Part shown: in pieces, positions 1 to 9,678 of the stretch
Position numbering within the stretch: position 1 is the stretch's first letter
How the letters are laid out: each line of letters starts with the position of its first letter
Source: a virus
Virus record (IMG/VR): IMGVR_UViG_3300047284_000516
Span: 1-64,000 of that record
Direction: 5' to 3' (one strand)
Length of the DNA: 64,000 nt
Position numbers and translations under genes: made by a program
Notes under the pieces: generated by a model
Database searches by the model: none
What the model was told of the DNA's origin: nothing
Seen by the model: only the letters and a program-made list of their open reading frames with translations

Positions 1-150
1 CCTGTCATATCGTTGAAAGAGACAGGGGAACTCAATCTATGCCCATATGGTAATAAAATCATAGTAGGGGATGGAGGAATAGAATATGCAAATGGAGCTC
101 CCTTCAATGCATTAGCTGTATATGATGTTGATGGTAATAGACTATTATGA
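1..150 (+). CDS. 3' end of an unidentified gene (partial)
   Basis: An open frame enters from the left edge and stops with TGA at 148-150, giving 49 residues that end in YDVDGNRLL. The stop overlaps the ATG of the next gene as ATGA, so the two are probably translationally coupled. The fragment has no motif I recognise. Its position before a lectin-like gene and the neck genes suggests a tail-fibre or other virion protein, but that is inference from neighbours only. Confidence 0.6.
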   Translation, partial: PVISLKETGELNLCPYGNKIIVGDGGIEYANGAPFNALAVYDVDGNRLL

Positions 151-935
151 TAACATGTGGCCCAGCAACTGTAACAGATAATCTTGTTACCCTACTAGAT
201 TGGGCAAATAAGAGATGTTACCAGCAAGGAAATACTACCTTTACTAATTTAGTTGGTACCAACACTGGCTATCTTAAGAATGGTGCTACATACTCTAACC
301 TCTATCCATCCGATCATATTGTTATGGATAATTTTTTTAATCCTGGACTACAGACAATCAATGATAGGATTGATATTAATACAAGAGGGGATGGGATTGA
401 TCGGTTTGACAAAACGGACAGCTTCTCTTTTTGTATTTGGATATACACAACTTCAAGTACTCTTTCTAGAATTGTTTCATCCGGAAACTCTGGTACTGCA
501 TTGGATAGTGATGGAGTGGCAATTCCCTTTGTATTCTTGGATAGAAACTCCTTTGGATGGTGGAATGAATATGGATCAGGTGATAACAGTCTCACCGTGT
601 ATTATCCGGATCTAGTATCCCTAGGTGAGTGGACCCACGTTGGGGTAACATACAAATATAATGAAGGGAACTCCAACGTAGTACGACTGTATAAGAATGG
701 AATTCTAGTTGCTACTAATCAGATAAGTACTTCATCCCATTCAGCTGCATCTGTGAAAACCCTAGATAGCTTCCAGTGGACTTTAGGTGGTGGACACTAT
801 GCATCTAACTATAATGCTAGTCTTGGATGTAAGATTGGTATGTTTTGGATGTATAATAAGATGCTGACTAATGAAGAAGTTTATAGAGTATATAAGGGCC
901 ATGAAAGACGTTTTAAACCTAATATCGTACAGTAA
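147..935 (+). CDS. LamG/concanavalin A-like structural protein
   Basis: This 262-residue protein looks like a LamG or concanavalin A-like jelly-roll domain over roughly residues 85-250. Typical signs are SFSFCIWIYTTS, then GEWTHVGVTYKY followed by VVRLYKNGILVAT, and a late stretch with IGMFWMYNKMLTNEEV. In phages such domains usually sit on tail fibres, whiskers or decoration proteins and bind host surface glycans. It starts at the ATGA overlap with the upstream partial gene and ends just before gene 13. No chaperone or fibre shaft is visible, so it may be a distal fibre or attachment subunit. The fold call is good; the exact virion location is unknown. Confidence 0.7.
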   Translation: MITCGPATVTDNLVTLLDWANKRCYQQGNTTFTNLVGTNTGYLKNGATYSNLYPSDHIVMDNFFNPGLQTINDRIDINTRGDGIDRFDKTDSFSFCIWIYTTSSTLSRIVSSGNSGTALDSDGVAIPFVFLDRNSFGWWNEYGSGDNSLTVYYPDLVSLGEWTHVGVTYKYNEGNSNVVRLYKNGILVATNQISTSSHSAASVKTLDSFQWTLGGGHYASNYNASLGCKIGMFWMYNKMLTNEEVYRVYKGHERRFKPNIVQ

Positions 936-945
936 GGAATAACTA

Positions 946-1689
946 ATGGCTATCCCAACCACAAGACAAGAATTCAAACAATATTGCCTACGTAAATTAG
1001 GGGCTCCAGTTATTGAAATTAATGTGGATGATGATCAGGTAGAAGATCGTATTGATGAGTCGCTCAAATACTATTGGGACTATCACTTTGATGGTACAGA
1101 GCATATTTACTACAAACATCAGGTTACAGAACAAAATAAGACTGATGGATTTATTACACTTCCTGACAACATTATTGGTGCAGTAAGAATATTTCCAATT
1201 GGGGATCCATCTATAAGAAACGATGAACTTTTTAATATTCAGTATCAGATTGCCTTGAATGATCTGTATACACTTACATCTGTATCAATGATACCCTATT
1301 TTACCACAAGAATGCACCTCTCTTTGATCCAAGAGATGTTGGTTGGTCAGCAACCTATCAGATATAACCGACATACTAATAAACTCTACGTAGATATGGA
1401 TTGGGACAAATACAAAGTAGGGGAATATCTCTTAGTAGAGGCCTACAAGGTTATAGATCCCGATACGTATACGGACGCGTGGGGCGATAGATGGCTTCAA
1501 GAATATGCAGCTGCTAAAATCAAATATCAGTGGGGTACCAACCTTACTAAATTTACCGGACTGCAGCTTCCTGGTGGTGTACAATTTAACGGTGAAAAGA
1601 TACTTGATGATGCTAAAGCAGAACTGGATAAATTAGAGCAGGAAATGATATCATCCTATTCCTTGCCAGTAATGGATATGATAGGTTAA
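946..1689 (+). CDS. 13: Neck protein gp13 (head completion)
   Basis: The 247-residue product begins MAIPTTRQEFKQYCLRKLG and continues with a VIEINVDDDQVEDRID segment that I recognise from gp13 of T4-like cyanophages and related myophages. In T4, gp13 joins gp14 in the neck, closing the DNA-filled head and preparing it for tail attachment. It sits first in the order 13-14-15-16-17, which is the T4 order. The stop is directly followed by the ATG of gene 14. The assignment rests on this N-terminal signature and strict synteny. Confidence 0.92.
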   Translation: MAIPTTRQEFKQYCLRKLGAPVIEINVDDDQVEDRIDESLKYYWDYHFDGTEHIYYKHQVTEQNKTDGFITLPDNIIGAVRIFPIGDPSIRNDELFNIQYQIALNDLYTLTSVSMIPYFTTRMHLSLIQEMLVGQQPIRYNRHTNKLYVDMDWDKYKVGEYLLVEAYKVIDPDTYTDAWGDRWLQEYAAAKIKYQWGTNLTKFTGLQLPGGVQFNGEKILDDAKAELDKLEQEMISSYSLPVMDMIG

Positions 1690-2421
1690 ATGTCTACCAA
1701 TCTATTTTTTAATAATTTTAAAAACAGTCAGGAGCAAACCCTGATTGAGGATCTGATTGTTGAGTCCATCAAAATCTATGGTATGGATTTAATCTATGTT
1801 CCTAGAACACTTCAAGCCTATGATGCTGTGTATGGAGAGGATCCCATACCCCTATATGAATCTCCATATGAGATTGAGATGTATATTAAGAATGTAGAAG
1901 GGTTTGAAGGAGAGGGAGATTTCTTATCAAAATTTAATCTTCAAATTAGAGATCAAATAACCTTTACTGTAGCAAGACGATCATTTGAAATTGCTATTAC
2001 CGATAATAATAATGAGGTAACACGTCCAAGAGAAGGGGATTTAATATATTTTCCCCTCAATGGAAAGGTGTTTGAGATTAAGTTTGTTGAGCACGAAGCT
2101 ATTTTTTATCAACTAGGTTCTTTACAAACATATGATATACAATGTGAGCTGCTAGAATACAGTAACCAGATCCTTAATACAGGTATAGCAGACATTGATA
2201 ATATAGAAAGAAATTTCTCTCTCTCAATGAACAACTACGCTTTAATTACAGAAGATTTGTATTTGTTGGTAGATGAAGATGGCTATACTATAACCCAGGA
2301 GGCATATAGTACAGAAACGGCAGCGGGAGATGACTTTTCTGACAACGAGGAGATACAAACAGAGAGTGATGAGTTTGTTGACTTCACAGAACTAGATCCT
2401 TTTAGTGAGGGGCGATATTAA
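1690..2421 (+). CDS. 14: Neck protein gp14 (head completion)
   Basis: A 243-residue protein starting MSTNLFFNNFKNSQEQTL, matching gp14 of T4-like phages, with a conserved YGMDLIYVPR segment near residue 35. gp14 forms a neck ring with gp13 and connects the head to the tail. The C-terminal 40 residues are strongly acidic (Asp/Glu rich), apparently a variable tail. It begins immediately after gene 13 and its stop overlaps the start of gene 15 by one base, so the three genes look co-translated. Confidence 0.92.
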   Translation: MSTNLFFNNFKNSQEQTLIEDLIVESIKIYGMDLIYVPRTLQAYDAVYGEDPIPLYESPYEIEMYIKNVEGFEGEGDFLSKFNLQIRDQITFTVARRSFEIAITDNNNEVTRPREGDLIYFPLNGKVFEIKFVEHEAIFYQLGSLQTYDIQCELLEYSNQILNTGIADIDNIERNFSLSMNNYALITEDLYLLVDEDGYTITQEAYSTETAAGDDFSDNEEIQTESDEFVDFTELDPFSEGRY

Positions 2422-3284
2422 TGTTCGGTCACGTTTTCTATCACAACACAATTCGTAAGTATGTTATTCTTTTTGGGACCCTATTTAATGATATCTATAT
2501 TAACAGGTCAATTCCAAACAGCGATGAAATTGTAACTACTAAAATTCCAATATCCTATGGTCCAAAGGAAAAGACGCTCTCACGAGTCTTAGGTGATCCT
2601 GAGCTCAATAGAGATGTTGCTATTAGCCTTCCAAGAATGTCGTTTGAGTTGCTATCTCTCAACTATGCTCCTACACGTAAACTAGTCACTACCAATCGCA
2701 ATGTGAATATTGATGTGGATAGTAATAAACTTTTATATCAGTATAATCCCGTACCATACGATTTAATTTTTGAGCTTGACATTATGGTAAAGAATGCGGA
2801 CGATGGTACGAGAATTATAGAACAGATTCTTCCATTCTTCACTCCAGAATGGAATACCACTATCAATTTAATTCCGGAAATGGATTTGTTATTTGATATA
2901 CCAGTAATTTTAAACTCTGTTGATAGTACGGATACATATGAGGGTGATTATCAAACTAGAAGAGCCTTAATATGGACATTGACCTTTACTTTGAAGGGAT
3001 ACATATTTGGTCCTATCAAGCGTCAAGAGGTAATTAAAGAGGCCATTACCAATGCCCTAGCAGCATCTGGTGACTTGGATTTTGAAACGTTTATTTTTGG
3101 AGATACGGTTAATAGTACGGAAATTAGTACTGAAGTTGAGGGTGCTGAACCATCAGCATTGGTTAGTATACAACCAGGATTAACATCCAATGGCACCCCT
3201 ACATCCAACTCAACTCTCAGCATAGATCCCGATCTAATACCGGCAAATAGTGAATATGGATACATCATCACAAAGCAACAATGA
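2421..3284 (+). CDS. 15: Tail sheath stabiliser / tail completion gp15
   Basis: The 287-residue product opens MFGHVFYHNTIRKYVILFG, a clear gp15 signature. In T4, gp15 is a hexameric ring capping the tail tube and sheath and providing the head-joining surface. The middle (residues about 100-200) has the predicted beta-rich body with YNPVPYDLIFEL and a TPEWNTTINLIPEMD segment typical of gp15. The last 60 residues are Ser/Thr/Pro rich and look like a poorly conserved extension. The gene overlaps gene 16 by 29 bases. Confidence 0.92.
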   Translation: MFGHVFYHNTIRKYVILFGTLFNDIYINRSIPNSDEIVTTKIPISYGPKEKTLSRVLGDPELNRDVAISLPRMSFELLSLNYAPTRKLVTTNRNVNIDVDSNKLLYQYNPVPYDLIFELDIMVKNADDGTRIIEQILPFFTPEWNTTINLIPEMDLLFDIPVILNSVDSTDTYEGDYQTRRALIWTLTFTLKGYIFGPIKRQEVIKEAITNALAASGDLDFETFIFGDTVNSTEISTEVEGAEPSALVSIQPGLTSNGTPTSNSTLSIDPDLIPANSEYGYIITKQQ

Positions 3285-3666
3285 TCCAATTGCGGACATA
3301 CTAGATATTACACCCATTTCACATCACCGAGCTGCTGATGTAGTTATTCTAGATGAGGTTGCTAATAATGTTAGCACTGACTATGAGTATGCACGAGGGA
3401 ATATCATTAATATTTTGGAAAAGGGTAATGAGGCTCTTTCCGATATGATTCAATTTGCTCAACAATCTCAACATCCTCGAGGTTATGAAGTTGTTGCAAC
3501 ATTAATCAAGACCCTCTCTGAAACTAATAAAGATCTGCTGGAACTTATCAAAAAGAAAAAAGACCTAGAAACAACACAAGAAGGTCCCACAAATGTTCAG
3601 AACAATTTGTTTGTTGGATCTACAAATGAGTTGTTAAAGTTGTTGAAGAATAATGGCAAGCAATAA
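3256..3666 (+). CDS. 16: Small terminase subunit gp16
   Basis: A 136-residue, largely helical protein. The likely start is ATG at 3256 (MDTSSQSNND); a GTG six bases upstream is in frame and possible. The central helices (YEYARGNIINILEKGNEAL and LIKTLSETNKDLLEL) form the coiled-coil oligomerisation core found in T4 gp16. The small subunit recognises viral DNA and regulates the gp17 motor during packaging. It sits between 15 and 17 and overlaps both, as in other T4 relatives. Length is shorter than T4 gp16 (about 164 residues) but usual for the cyanophage-like branch. Confidence 0.88.
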   Translation: MDTSSQSNNDPIADILDITPISHHRAADVVILDEVANNVSTDYEYARGNIINILEKGNEALSDMIQFAQQSQHPRGYEVVATLIKTLSETNKDLLELIKKKKDLETTQEGPTNVQNNLFVGSTNELLKLLKNNGKQ

Positions 3667-5287
3667 TAAAGAATATTATCTTGGCAATGCAAACCTAAAG
3701 AAAACAAGAGTTCGGATTGAATATACTCCCGAACAAATTTTGGAATTTCAAAGGTGTGCTGAAGATCCAATCTATTTTATTAAAAAATATGTCAAGATTG
3801 TTAACGTAGATCTTGGTGTAATTAATTTTGATCTCTGGGCATTCCAAGAGCAGCTAGTTAAAAAAGCCATTCAAGAGAGATTCGTAATATGTAAGATGCC
3901 TCGACAGGTTGGTAAAACTACCACTGTTGCGGCACTTATACTACACAACGTCTTATTTGCAGAGAACTTCTCTGTAGCTATTCTAGCCAATAAAGAAAAG
4001 CAAGCAAGAGAAATCCTTTCCAGAATTCAAATGGCATATGAAAACTTGCCAAAATGGTTACAGCAAGGAATTGTGGAATGGAATAAAGGGAATATAGAAC
4101 TAGAAAATGGATCTAAAATTCTAGCTTCAGCAACATCCGCAAGTGCTATTCGAGGTACGTCTCAAAATTTAATCTACTTGGATGAGTTTGCATTTGTTCC
4201 ATCAAACATGCAAGAGGAATTCTTTGCATCCGTTTACCCCACCATATCTTCTGGTAAAACAACAAAAGTTCTAATTACATCCACACCCAATGGCTTAAAT
4301 ATGTTTTATAAGCTATGGGTAGATAGTGAGCAAGGGAACAATAGCTATACAAGAGTGGATGTGCATTGGAGTGATGTTCCGGGTAGAGATGAGGAATGGA
4401 AGAAGGAAACTATCCGAAATACCTCTGAAGAACAATTCAGACAAGAGTATGAATGTGAGTTCTTAGGATCATCCAACACTTTACTATCACCTAGTACTTT
4501 GAAGAGACTAGTGTTTAGACACCCCGTCAAGATGTCTCCTGAAGGATTAAAGGTGTATTATGAACCTCTACAGGAGGGACTATACTGCATAGTAGTGGAC
4601 ACGTCAAGAGGTAAGGGTCTCGATTATTCTGCTTTTGTGGTATTTGATTGTACAGAGTTTCCCTATAAGGCAGTGGCAACATTTAAGAACAATGAAATAT
4701 CACCTCTAATATACCCAACCATTATTGAGCAAACAGGTAGATATTATAACAATGCGTTCATTCTAATCGAAACAAATGATATAGGCCAACAAGTAGCAGA
4801 TATAGTATATCAAGATTTGGAATATGAAAATGTTGTTTTCTGCGAAACAATTGGTAAAGGTGGTCAAGTTGTATCTAGCGGCTTCTCAAATTCTAAATAT
4901 GTGGGTGTTCGAACAACTAAACAAGTAAAGCGTATTGGTTGTGGAAATATCAAGTCCTTAATTGAGGAGGACAAACTAATTATTTGTGATTATGATACTA
5001 TTCAAGAATTTTCTAGGTTTAGTCTCAAGAGAACAAGTTATGAGGCAGAAGAGGGGAACGATGATCTGGTTATGTGTCACGTGTTGTTTGGGTGGCTTTC
5101 ATCCCAACCCTTTTTTAAAGAATTAACAAATAACGACATAAGAAAAAAGTTGTTTTTTGAGAAACAAAAAATGATTGAGGAGCAAATGCTTCCATTTCCA
5201 ATAGTAGAAGATGGTCATCAAGATCAGAGCGAGTTTGAGATTGTAGATTTAGAAAATCAAAGCTTCGATCAGTGGATGAGGAACTAA
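3653..5287 (+). CDS. 17: Large terminase subunit gp17 (packaging ATPase-nuclease)
   Basis: The 544-residue protein has both terminase domains. The N-terminal ATPase carries a Walker A motif MPRQVGKTT around residues 82-90 and Walker B LIYLDEF near residue 175. The C-terminal RNase H-like nuclease begins with VVDTSRGKGLDYSAF near residue 315, giving a catalytic aspartate. The enzyme cuts concatemeric DNA and pumps it into the prohead through the gp20 portal. It overlaps gene 16 by 14 bases and is followed by a late promoter for the sheath gene. The coding sequence is intact, with no intron or intein. Confidence 0.97.
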   Translation: MASNNKEYYLGNANLKKTRVRIEYTPEQILEFQRCAEDPIYFIKKYVKIVNVDLGVINFDLWAFQEQLVKKAIQERFVICKMPRQVGKTTTVAALILHNVLFAENFSVAILANKEKQAREILSRIQMAYENLPKWLQQGIVEWNKGNIELENGSKILASATSASAIRGTSQNLIYLDEFAFVPSNMQEEFFASVYPTISSGKTTKVLITSTPNGLNMFYKLWVDSEQGNNSYTRVDVHWSDVPGRDEEWKKETIRNTSEEQFRQEYECEFLGSSNTLLSPSTLKRLVFRHPVKMSPEGLKVYYEPLQEGLYCIVVDTSRGKGLDYSAFVVFDCTEFPYKAVATFKNNEISPLIYPTIIEQTGRYYNNAFILIETNDIGQQVADIVYQDLEYENVVFCETIGKGGQVVSSGFSNSKYVGVRTTKQVKRIGCGNIKSLIEEDKLIICDYDTIQEFSRFSLKRTSYEAEEGNDDLVMCHVLFGWLSSQPFFKELTNNDIRKKLFFEKQKMIEEQMLPFPIVEDGHQDQSEFEIVDLENQSFDQWMRN

Positions 5288-5298
5288 AATGAAAATTT

Positions 5299-5306
5299 TA
5301 TAAATA
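5299..5306 (+). promoter_or_regulatory. T4-type late promoter before gene 18
   Basis: A perfect TATAAATA lies between the gene 17 stop and the sheath gene, 43 bases before its ATG. This is the -10 element read by gp55-containing RNA polymerase with gp45 and gp33 in T4. Gene 55 is encoded in this window. Confidence 0.85.
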
Positions 5307-5349
5307 TGAATAACCGTCTCTACACAACTACTCTGAGGGGAGAATAAAC

Positions 5350-7458
5350 ATGCCATTCCAAGTTAGTCCTGGCGTAAATGTTTCTGAAATTGATCTGACC
5401 ACAGTGGTCCCAGCTGTATCTTCAACGGAAGGTGCAATCGCTGGTGTTTTCCGTTGGGGTCCTGTTAATGAGCGCGTGCTTGTCGATTCCGAGCTCGCAC
5501 TTGTTAATAGATTTGGTCGACCAACAACATTAAACGCTGAAACCTTTTTCACAGCAGCAAACTTTTTAGCATATGGCAATAAGCTGTATGTTGTTCGTGC
5601 TGCCAATACAACCTCTACCGATGTCTCCATTCTGGCTAGAAATGCTGTTGCTAACGTAGCAGCTATTACAAGTTTTGCCAATGGAGAGGTCAATGCACCA
5701 GCTCTGGTTATCAAGAATGAAGCACATTATGATGAAGTAGGTGCTTCTGCTGCTCTTGTGGATACAGATGTTCTGTATGCAGCTAGATATCCTGGATTGC
5801 TTGGCAACTCGCTTAAGATCTCAGTTTGCGATTCCACGGATGCATATTCGTCTGCTACAACCTTAACAGGTGGCGATGCCAACATTGAATCCTCTACAGC
5901 TAGAACATTTGTTTCTGGTGAAATTGGTAACAATACAGTTCGTGTTTATGTTGCTCCTTCATCTACTGGTACAGTAGGAGAAGCCAATACTCGCGCTACA
6001 TCGTTGATATCGCTTCTGTCGGTCGGTGATTATATCGAGTTGGGTAACACAACAATTGGTAAACAGAAGATGAAAGTTGTTGCATTTGATGCGGATGCCA
6101 CAACCGACACATCAAATGGTTCCAACACATTTGCTTTCTTTGATATTACAACAGATAGCCCATACAACTTGTCGCAAGAGATTGCAAATGATACGTTGAC
6201 ACGTTACTGGGAATATCATAATGTTGTTGATGCTGCTCCAGGTACTTCAATTTATCAAGCTGCTAATGGTAACTCTGCCATCAAAGATGAACTGCATGTG
6301 GTGGTTGCTGACGAAGATGGTCAGATCACTGGTGCTCCTGGAACAATTCTGGAGGTGTATGCTGCAGTATCTCGTGTGGTGGAATCCAAAACACCAGAGG
6401 GCGCATCCAACTACTTCAAGAATGTTATTAATCAGAATTCCAGATATGCTTGGTATCTGAATGATAGATCTGGTGCTGCATCTGGTACCATTGCTTCAAT
6501 TGCTACATCTTCCAATGCTAAACCTCTGACACTTTCTTTCCAAGGGGGTCTAGATGGTAAAGATGAGAGTACAATTGCTCTAGCAGCTCTTCTTCCTGCA
6601 TATGATCTTTACAGATCAGCCGAGGAAATAGACATTTCCCTGGTTCTGCAAGGTAAAGCCAGAGGATCTCAATTGGCTAACTATCTGATTGACAACTTAG
6701 CAGAAGTCAGAAAAGATTGTGTTGTATTCATCTCTCCAGAAAAGGAAGATGTAGTTTACAACGAAGGTAGCGAGTCTACAGATGTTGTGGCCTTCCGCAA
6801 CGAGCTGAGAAGCACTTCCTACGCTGTTCTTGATTCTGGATACAAATATCAGTATGACAAATATAATGACCTCTACCGCTGGGTTCCATTAAATGGTGAT
6901 ACAGCAGGTCTCTGTGTTCGTACAGATGATGTTCGTGATCCATGGTTCTCTCCTGCTGGTTTTAACAGAGGTCAGATAAAGAATATTGTCAAACTAGCAT
7001 ACAATCCCCAGAAAGCAGCTAGAGACATTCTCTACAAAGCTGGTGTCAATCCGGTTGTTACTTTCCCTGGTCAAGGAACAGTTCTGTTTGGTGATAAGAC
7101 TCTGTTAGCAAAACCAAGTGCTTTCGATCGAATCAACGTTAGACGTTTGTTCATTGTTCTTGAGAAAGCAATTGCAACGGCTGCTAAATTTACATTGTTT
7201 GAATTTAACGACGACTTTACTCGTGCGCAATTCCGTAACCTGGTAGAGCCATTCCTCCGTGATGTTCAGGGTAGACGAGGAATTTACGACTTCAAGGTTG
7301 TTTGTGATGGAACAAATAACACTGGAGAAGTTATCGACAGAAACGAGTTTGTTGGAGACATCTATATCAAACCAGCAAAGAGCATCAACTTCATTCAGTT
7401 GAACTTTGTTGCTGTAAGAACTGGTGTTGAATTCTCCGAGGTCGTAGGTCAGGCTTAA
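5350..7458 (+). CDS. 18: Tail sheath protein gp18
   Basis: The 702-residue product starts MPFQVSPGVNVSEIDLTT, the classic opening of contractile tail sheath proteins, followed by GAIAGVFRWGPVNE. The conserved C-terminal domain includes FSPAGFNRGQIKNI and the ending VAVRTGVEFSEVVG. It polymerises around the gp19 tube and contracts to drive the tube through the cell envelope. It is slightly longer than T4 gp18 (659 residues), the extra length lying in the variable surface domains (roughly residues 150-350). A strong ribosome site (GAGGGGAG) and a late promoter precede it, as expected for a protein made in many copies. Confidence 0.97.
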   Translation: MPFQVSPGVNVSEIDLTTVVPAVSSTEGAIAGVFRWGPVNERVLVDSELALVNRFGRPTTLNAETFFTAANFLAYGNKLYVVRAANTTSTDVSILARNAVANVAAITSFANGEVNAPALVIKNEAHYDEVGASAALVDTDVLYAARYPGLLGNSLKISVCDSTDAYSSATTLTGGDANIESSTARTFVSGEIGNNTVRVYVAPSSTGTVGEANTRATSLISLLSVGDYIELGNTTIGKQKMKVVAFDADATTDTSNGSNTFAFFDITTDSPYNLSQEIANDTLTRYWEYHNVVDAAPGTSIYQAANGNSAIKDELHVVVADEDGQITGAPGTILEVYAAVSRVVESKTPEGASNYFKNVINQNSRYAWYLNDRSGAASGTIASIATSSNAKPLTLSFQGGLDGKDESTIALAALLPAYDLYRSAEEIDISLVLQGKARGSQLANYLIDNLAEVRKDCVVFISPEKEDVVYNEGSESTDVVAFRNELRSTSYAVLDSGYKYQYDKYNDLYRWVPLNGDTAGLCVRTDDVRDPWFSPAGFNRGQIKNIVKLAYNPQKAARDILYKAGVNPVVTFPGQGTVLFGDKTLLAKPSAFDRINVRRLFIVLEKAIATAAKFTLFEFNDDFTRAQFRNLVEPFLRDVQGRRGIYDFKVVCDGTNNTGEVIDRNEFVGDIYIKPAKSINFIQLNFVAVRTGVEFSEVVGQA

Positions 7459-7484
7459 TCAAATAACTAACGGGAGAACAACAA

Positions 7485-8036
7485 ATGGCATTTGATATCA
7501 ACGAAATTAGAAGTCAGTTAACTTTTGGGGGAGCTCGTAGTTCCCTCTTCCAAGTTACTATCACTAACCCAGCAACGTCAGCTGCTGATTTGAAGGTTCC
7601 TTTTCTGGTTAAAGCTTCCCAGGTTCCTTCTTCTTCATTGGGTCTGATTGAAGTTCCATACTTCGGTCGTAAAGTTAAGCTTGCCGGTGACCGTGTATTT
7701 GGTGACTGGACAGTTACAGTAATCAATGACGAAGACTTCCTGATCAGAAATGCAATGGAGACCTGGTCCAACCAGATTAACTCTCTTGCTGGTAACCTGA
7801 GAGGATTTGGCTCGTCTAGCCCTCTTCTATATAAAGCAACAGCTGAAGTTACTCAGTTCTCTAAGACTGGTGTACCTATCAGAACATATAAGTTTAACGG
7901 AATCTATCCTTCTGAGATTGCACCAATGGATCTTAGCTGGGAAGCTACTGATTCCATTCAAGAGTTTACCGTGACTTTCCAGTACGACTGGTGGGAAGTT
8001 AGTGGCGGTAATACTGGTAACGCAGGCGGTATTTAA
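7485..8036 (+). CDS. 19: Tail tube protein gp19
   Basis: A 183-residue protein with the gp19 tail-tube fold: MAFDINEIRSQLTFGGARS at the start, KASQVPSSSLGLIEVPYFGR and FGDWTVTVINDEDFLIRNAME in the middle, and FTVTFQYDWWEV at the C-terminus. It stacks in hexameric rings to form the inner tube through which DNA passes. It follows gene 18 by 26 bases with a GGGAG ribosome site, and a strong terminator lies just after it, so tube and sheath probably form one late transcript. Confidence 0.96.
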   Translation: MAFDINEIRSQLTFGGARSSLFQVTITNPATSAADLKVPFLVKASQVPSSSLGLIEVPYFGRKVKLAGDRVFGDWTVTVINDEDFLIRNAMETWSNQINSLAGNLRGFGSSSPLLYKATAEVTQFSKTGVPIRTYKFNGIYPSEIAPMDLSWEATDSIQEFTVTFQYDWWEVSGGNTGNAGGI

Positions 8037-8047
8037 TTGATGTAATA

Positions 8048-8076
8048 GGACGGGCTCCACTGCCCGTCCTTCTTCT
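8048..8076 (+). terminator. Rho-independent terminator after gene 19
   Basis: GGACGGGC (8048-8055) pairs perfectly with GCCCGTCC (8062-8069) around the six-base loop TCCACT, followed by TTCTTCT. This is a strong intrinsic terminator ending the 18-19 transcript; it lies 12 bases before gene 20. Confidence 0.88.
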
Positions 8077-8087
8077 AAGGTTATAAT

Positions 8088-9665
8088 ATGGAATTATTTG
8101 GTTTCGAGATACGAAAAAAATCCCAAGAACAAGAACAGCAGACCCAACCTTCCTTTGCTCCAAAGATTGAGGAAGATGGTGCTGTTGTTGTAGCTGCTGG
8201 TGGTGTATATGGCACCTATGTTGATTTGGAAGGCTCTGTAAAAACTGAAGCTGAATTGATTGATCGATATAGGGAGATGTCAAGTCATCCAGAAGTGGAT
8301 GGTGCTATTGATGATATTGTCAATGATGCGATAACGGTCAATGAAGACCGAAAGATTGTAGATCTCAATCTTGATGATACAAAGCTTTCAGCTGCTATTA
8401 AAAAAACAATAGATCAGGAGTTTCAAAATATCCTTGAGATGTTAAACTTCAGCACTCAGGCATATGATATTTTTAGAAGATGGTATATTGATGGTAGATT
8501 ATACTATCATGCAATTATAGATGTGGAGAATCCATCCGATGGTATCAAAGAAATACGGTATCTGGATGCAAGAAAGATCCGCAAAGTCAGAGAAGTGACA
8601 AAAAAGAAAAGACCAGGAGTACCTATTCCTGTAGCAGATACAATACAGGAGTATTTCATATACAATGATAAAGGATTTAAGACTGCTACTGGGTTTACTA
8701 ATTCTGGTAGTGCAACTGGTGTAAAGATTGCTAAGGATAGCATTCTTCATGTTACATCCGGTTTATTGGATAGTAGCAGCACAACCGTACTTTCCCATCT
8801 ACATAAAGCCATTAAACCATTGAACCAACTTCGTACATTGGAAGATGCAACTGTAATTTATAGAATATCTAGAGCACCTGAGCGTAGAATTTTTTATATT
8901 GATGTTGGTAATCTGCCAAAAATGAAGGCTGAACAATATTTAAGAGATATGATGGCACGTCATAAAAATAAAGTTGTCTATGATTCCCAAACGGGAGAAT
9001 TGAGAGATGATAGAAAGTTTATGACAATGTTGGAAGACTACTGGCTCCCTAGAAGAGAGGGTAGCAGAGGTACAGAAATAACTACTTTACCAGCTGGCCA
9101 AAATCTTGGCGAATTGCAGGATGTAGAGTACTTTCAACGTAAACTATTCCAGGCTTTGAATGTTCCTGTTACGCGTTTGGAAAAGGACAATACGTTCACC
9201 CTAGGAGAGTCAAATCAAATTTCTAGGGATGAGATTAAATTCTCTAAATTTATTGATCGCCTTCGCTCCAAGTTCAACTTCTTATTCCTATCAGCTCTCG
9301 AGAAACAATTGATTCTTAAGGGCGTGATGACCAAAGATGAATGGAAAGAACTTAGCTCAAAGATTCGATTTGATTACTCTACAGATAATCATTTTGAAGA
9401 GATGAAAAATGCGGAGATACTACGAACAAGAGCTCAGACACTTCAACTTCTTGAACCATTTGCTGGTAAGTATTTCTCACACACTTGGATTCGAAAAAAT
9501 GTACTTATGCAATCCGATAAAGAGATTGAGGAGCATGATCAGGAGATTGCTGATGAACAGGATATGGATCAGTATCAAGATATGGATCAATTTATGGCAA
9601 ATCAGCAAGCAGCTGCTCAGGGCAACTTCCCCTCTCAGCCCCCACCCAATAATAGTGATGAATAA
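8088..9665 (+). CDS. 20: Portal protein gp20
   Basis: The 525-residue product matches T4 gp20 in size (524). It carries the portal signatures ELIDRYREMSSHPEVDGAID near residue 55, RFMTMLEDYWLPRREG-like text (KFMTMLEDYWLPRREG) near 310 and DNTFTLGESNQISRDEIKF near 365. Twelve copies form the portal through which DNA is packaged and to which the neck is joined; it also nucleates head assembly. The C-terminal 40 residues are Gln/Asp/Met rich. It starts right after a terminator, so it may need its own promoter or readthrough. Confidence 0.97.
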   Translation: MELFGFEIRKKSQEQEQQTQPSFAPKIEEDGAVVVAAGGVYGTYVDLEGSVKTEAELIDRYREMSSHPEVDGAIDDIVNDAITVNEDRKIVDLNLDDTKLSAAIKKTIDQEFQNILEMLNFSTQAYDIFRRWYIDGRLYYHAIIDVENPSDGIKEIRYLDARKIRKVREVTKKKRPGVPIPVADTIQEYFIYNDKGFKTATGFTNSGSATGVKIAKDSILHVTSGLLDSSSTTVLSHLHKAIKPLNQLRTLEDATVIYRISRAPERRIFYIDVGNLPKMKAEQYLRDMMARHKNKVVYDSQTGELRDDRKFMTMLEDYWLPRREGSRGTEITTLPAGQNLGELQDVEYFQRKLFQALNVPVTRLEKDNTFTLGESNQISRDEIKFSKFIDRLRSKFNFLFLSALEKQLILKGVMTKDEWKELSSKIRFDYSTDNHFEEMKNAEILRTRAQTLQLLEPFAGKYFSHTWIRKNVLMQSDKEIEEHDQEIADEQDMDQYQDMDQFMANQQAAAQGNFPSQPPPNNSDE

Positions 9666-9678
9666 ATAGGAGTATGGA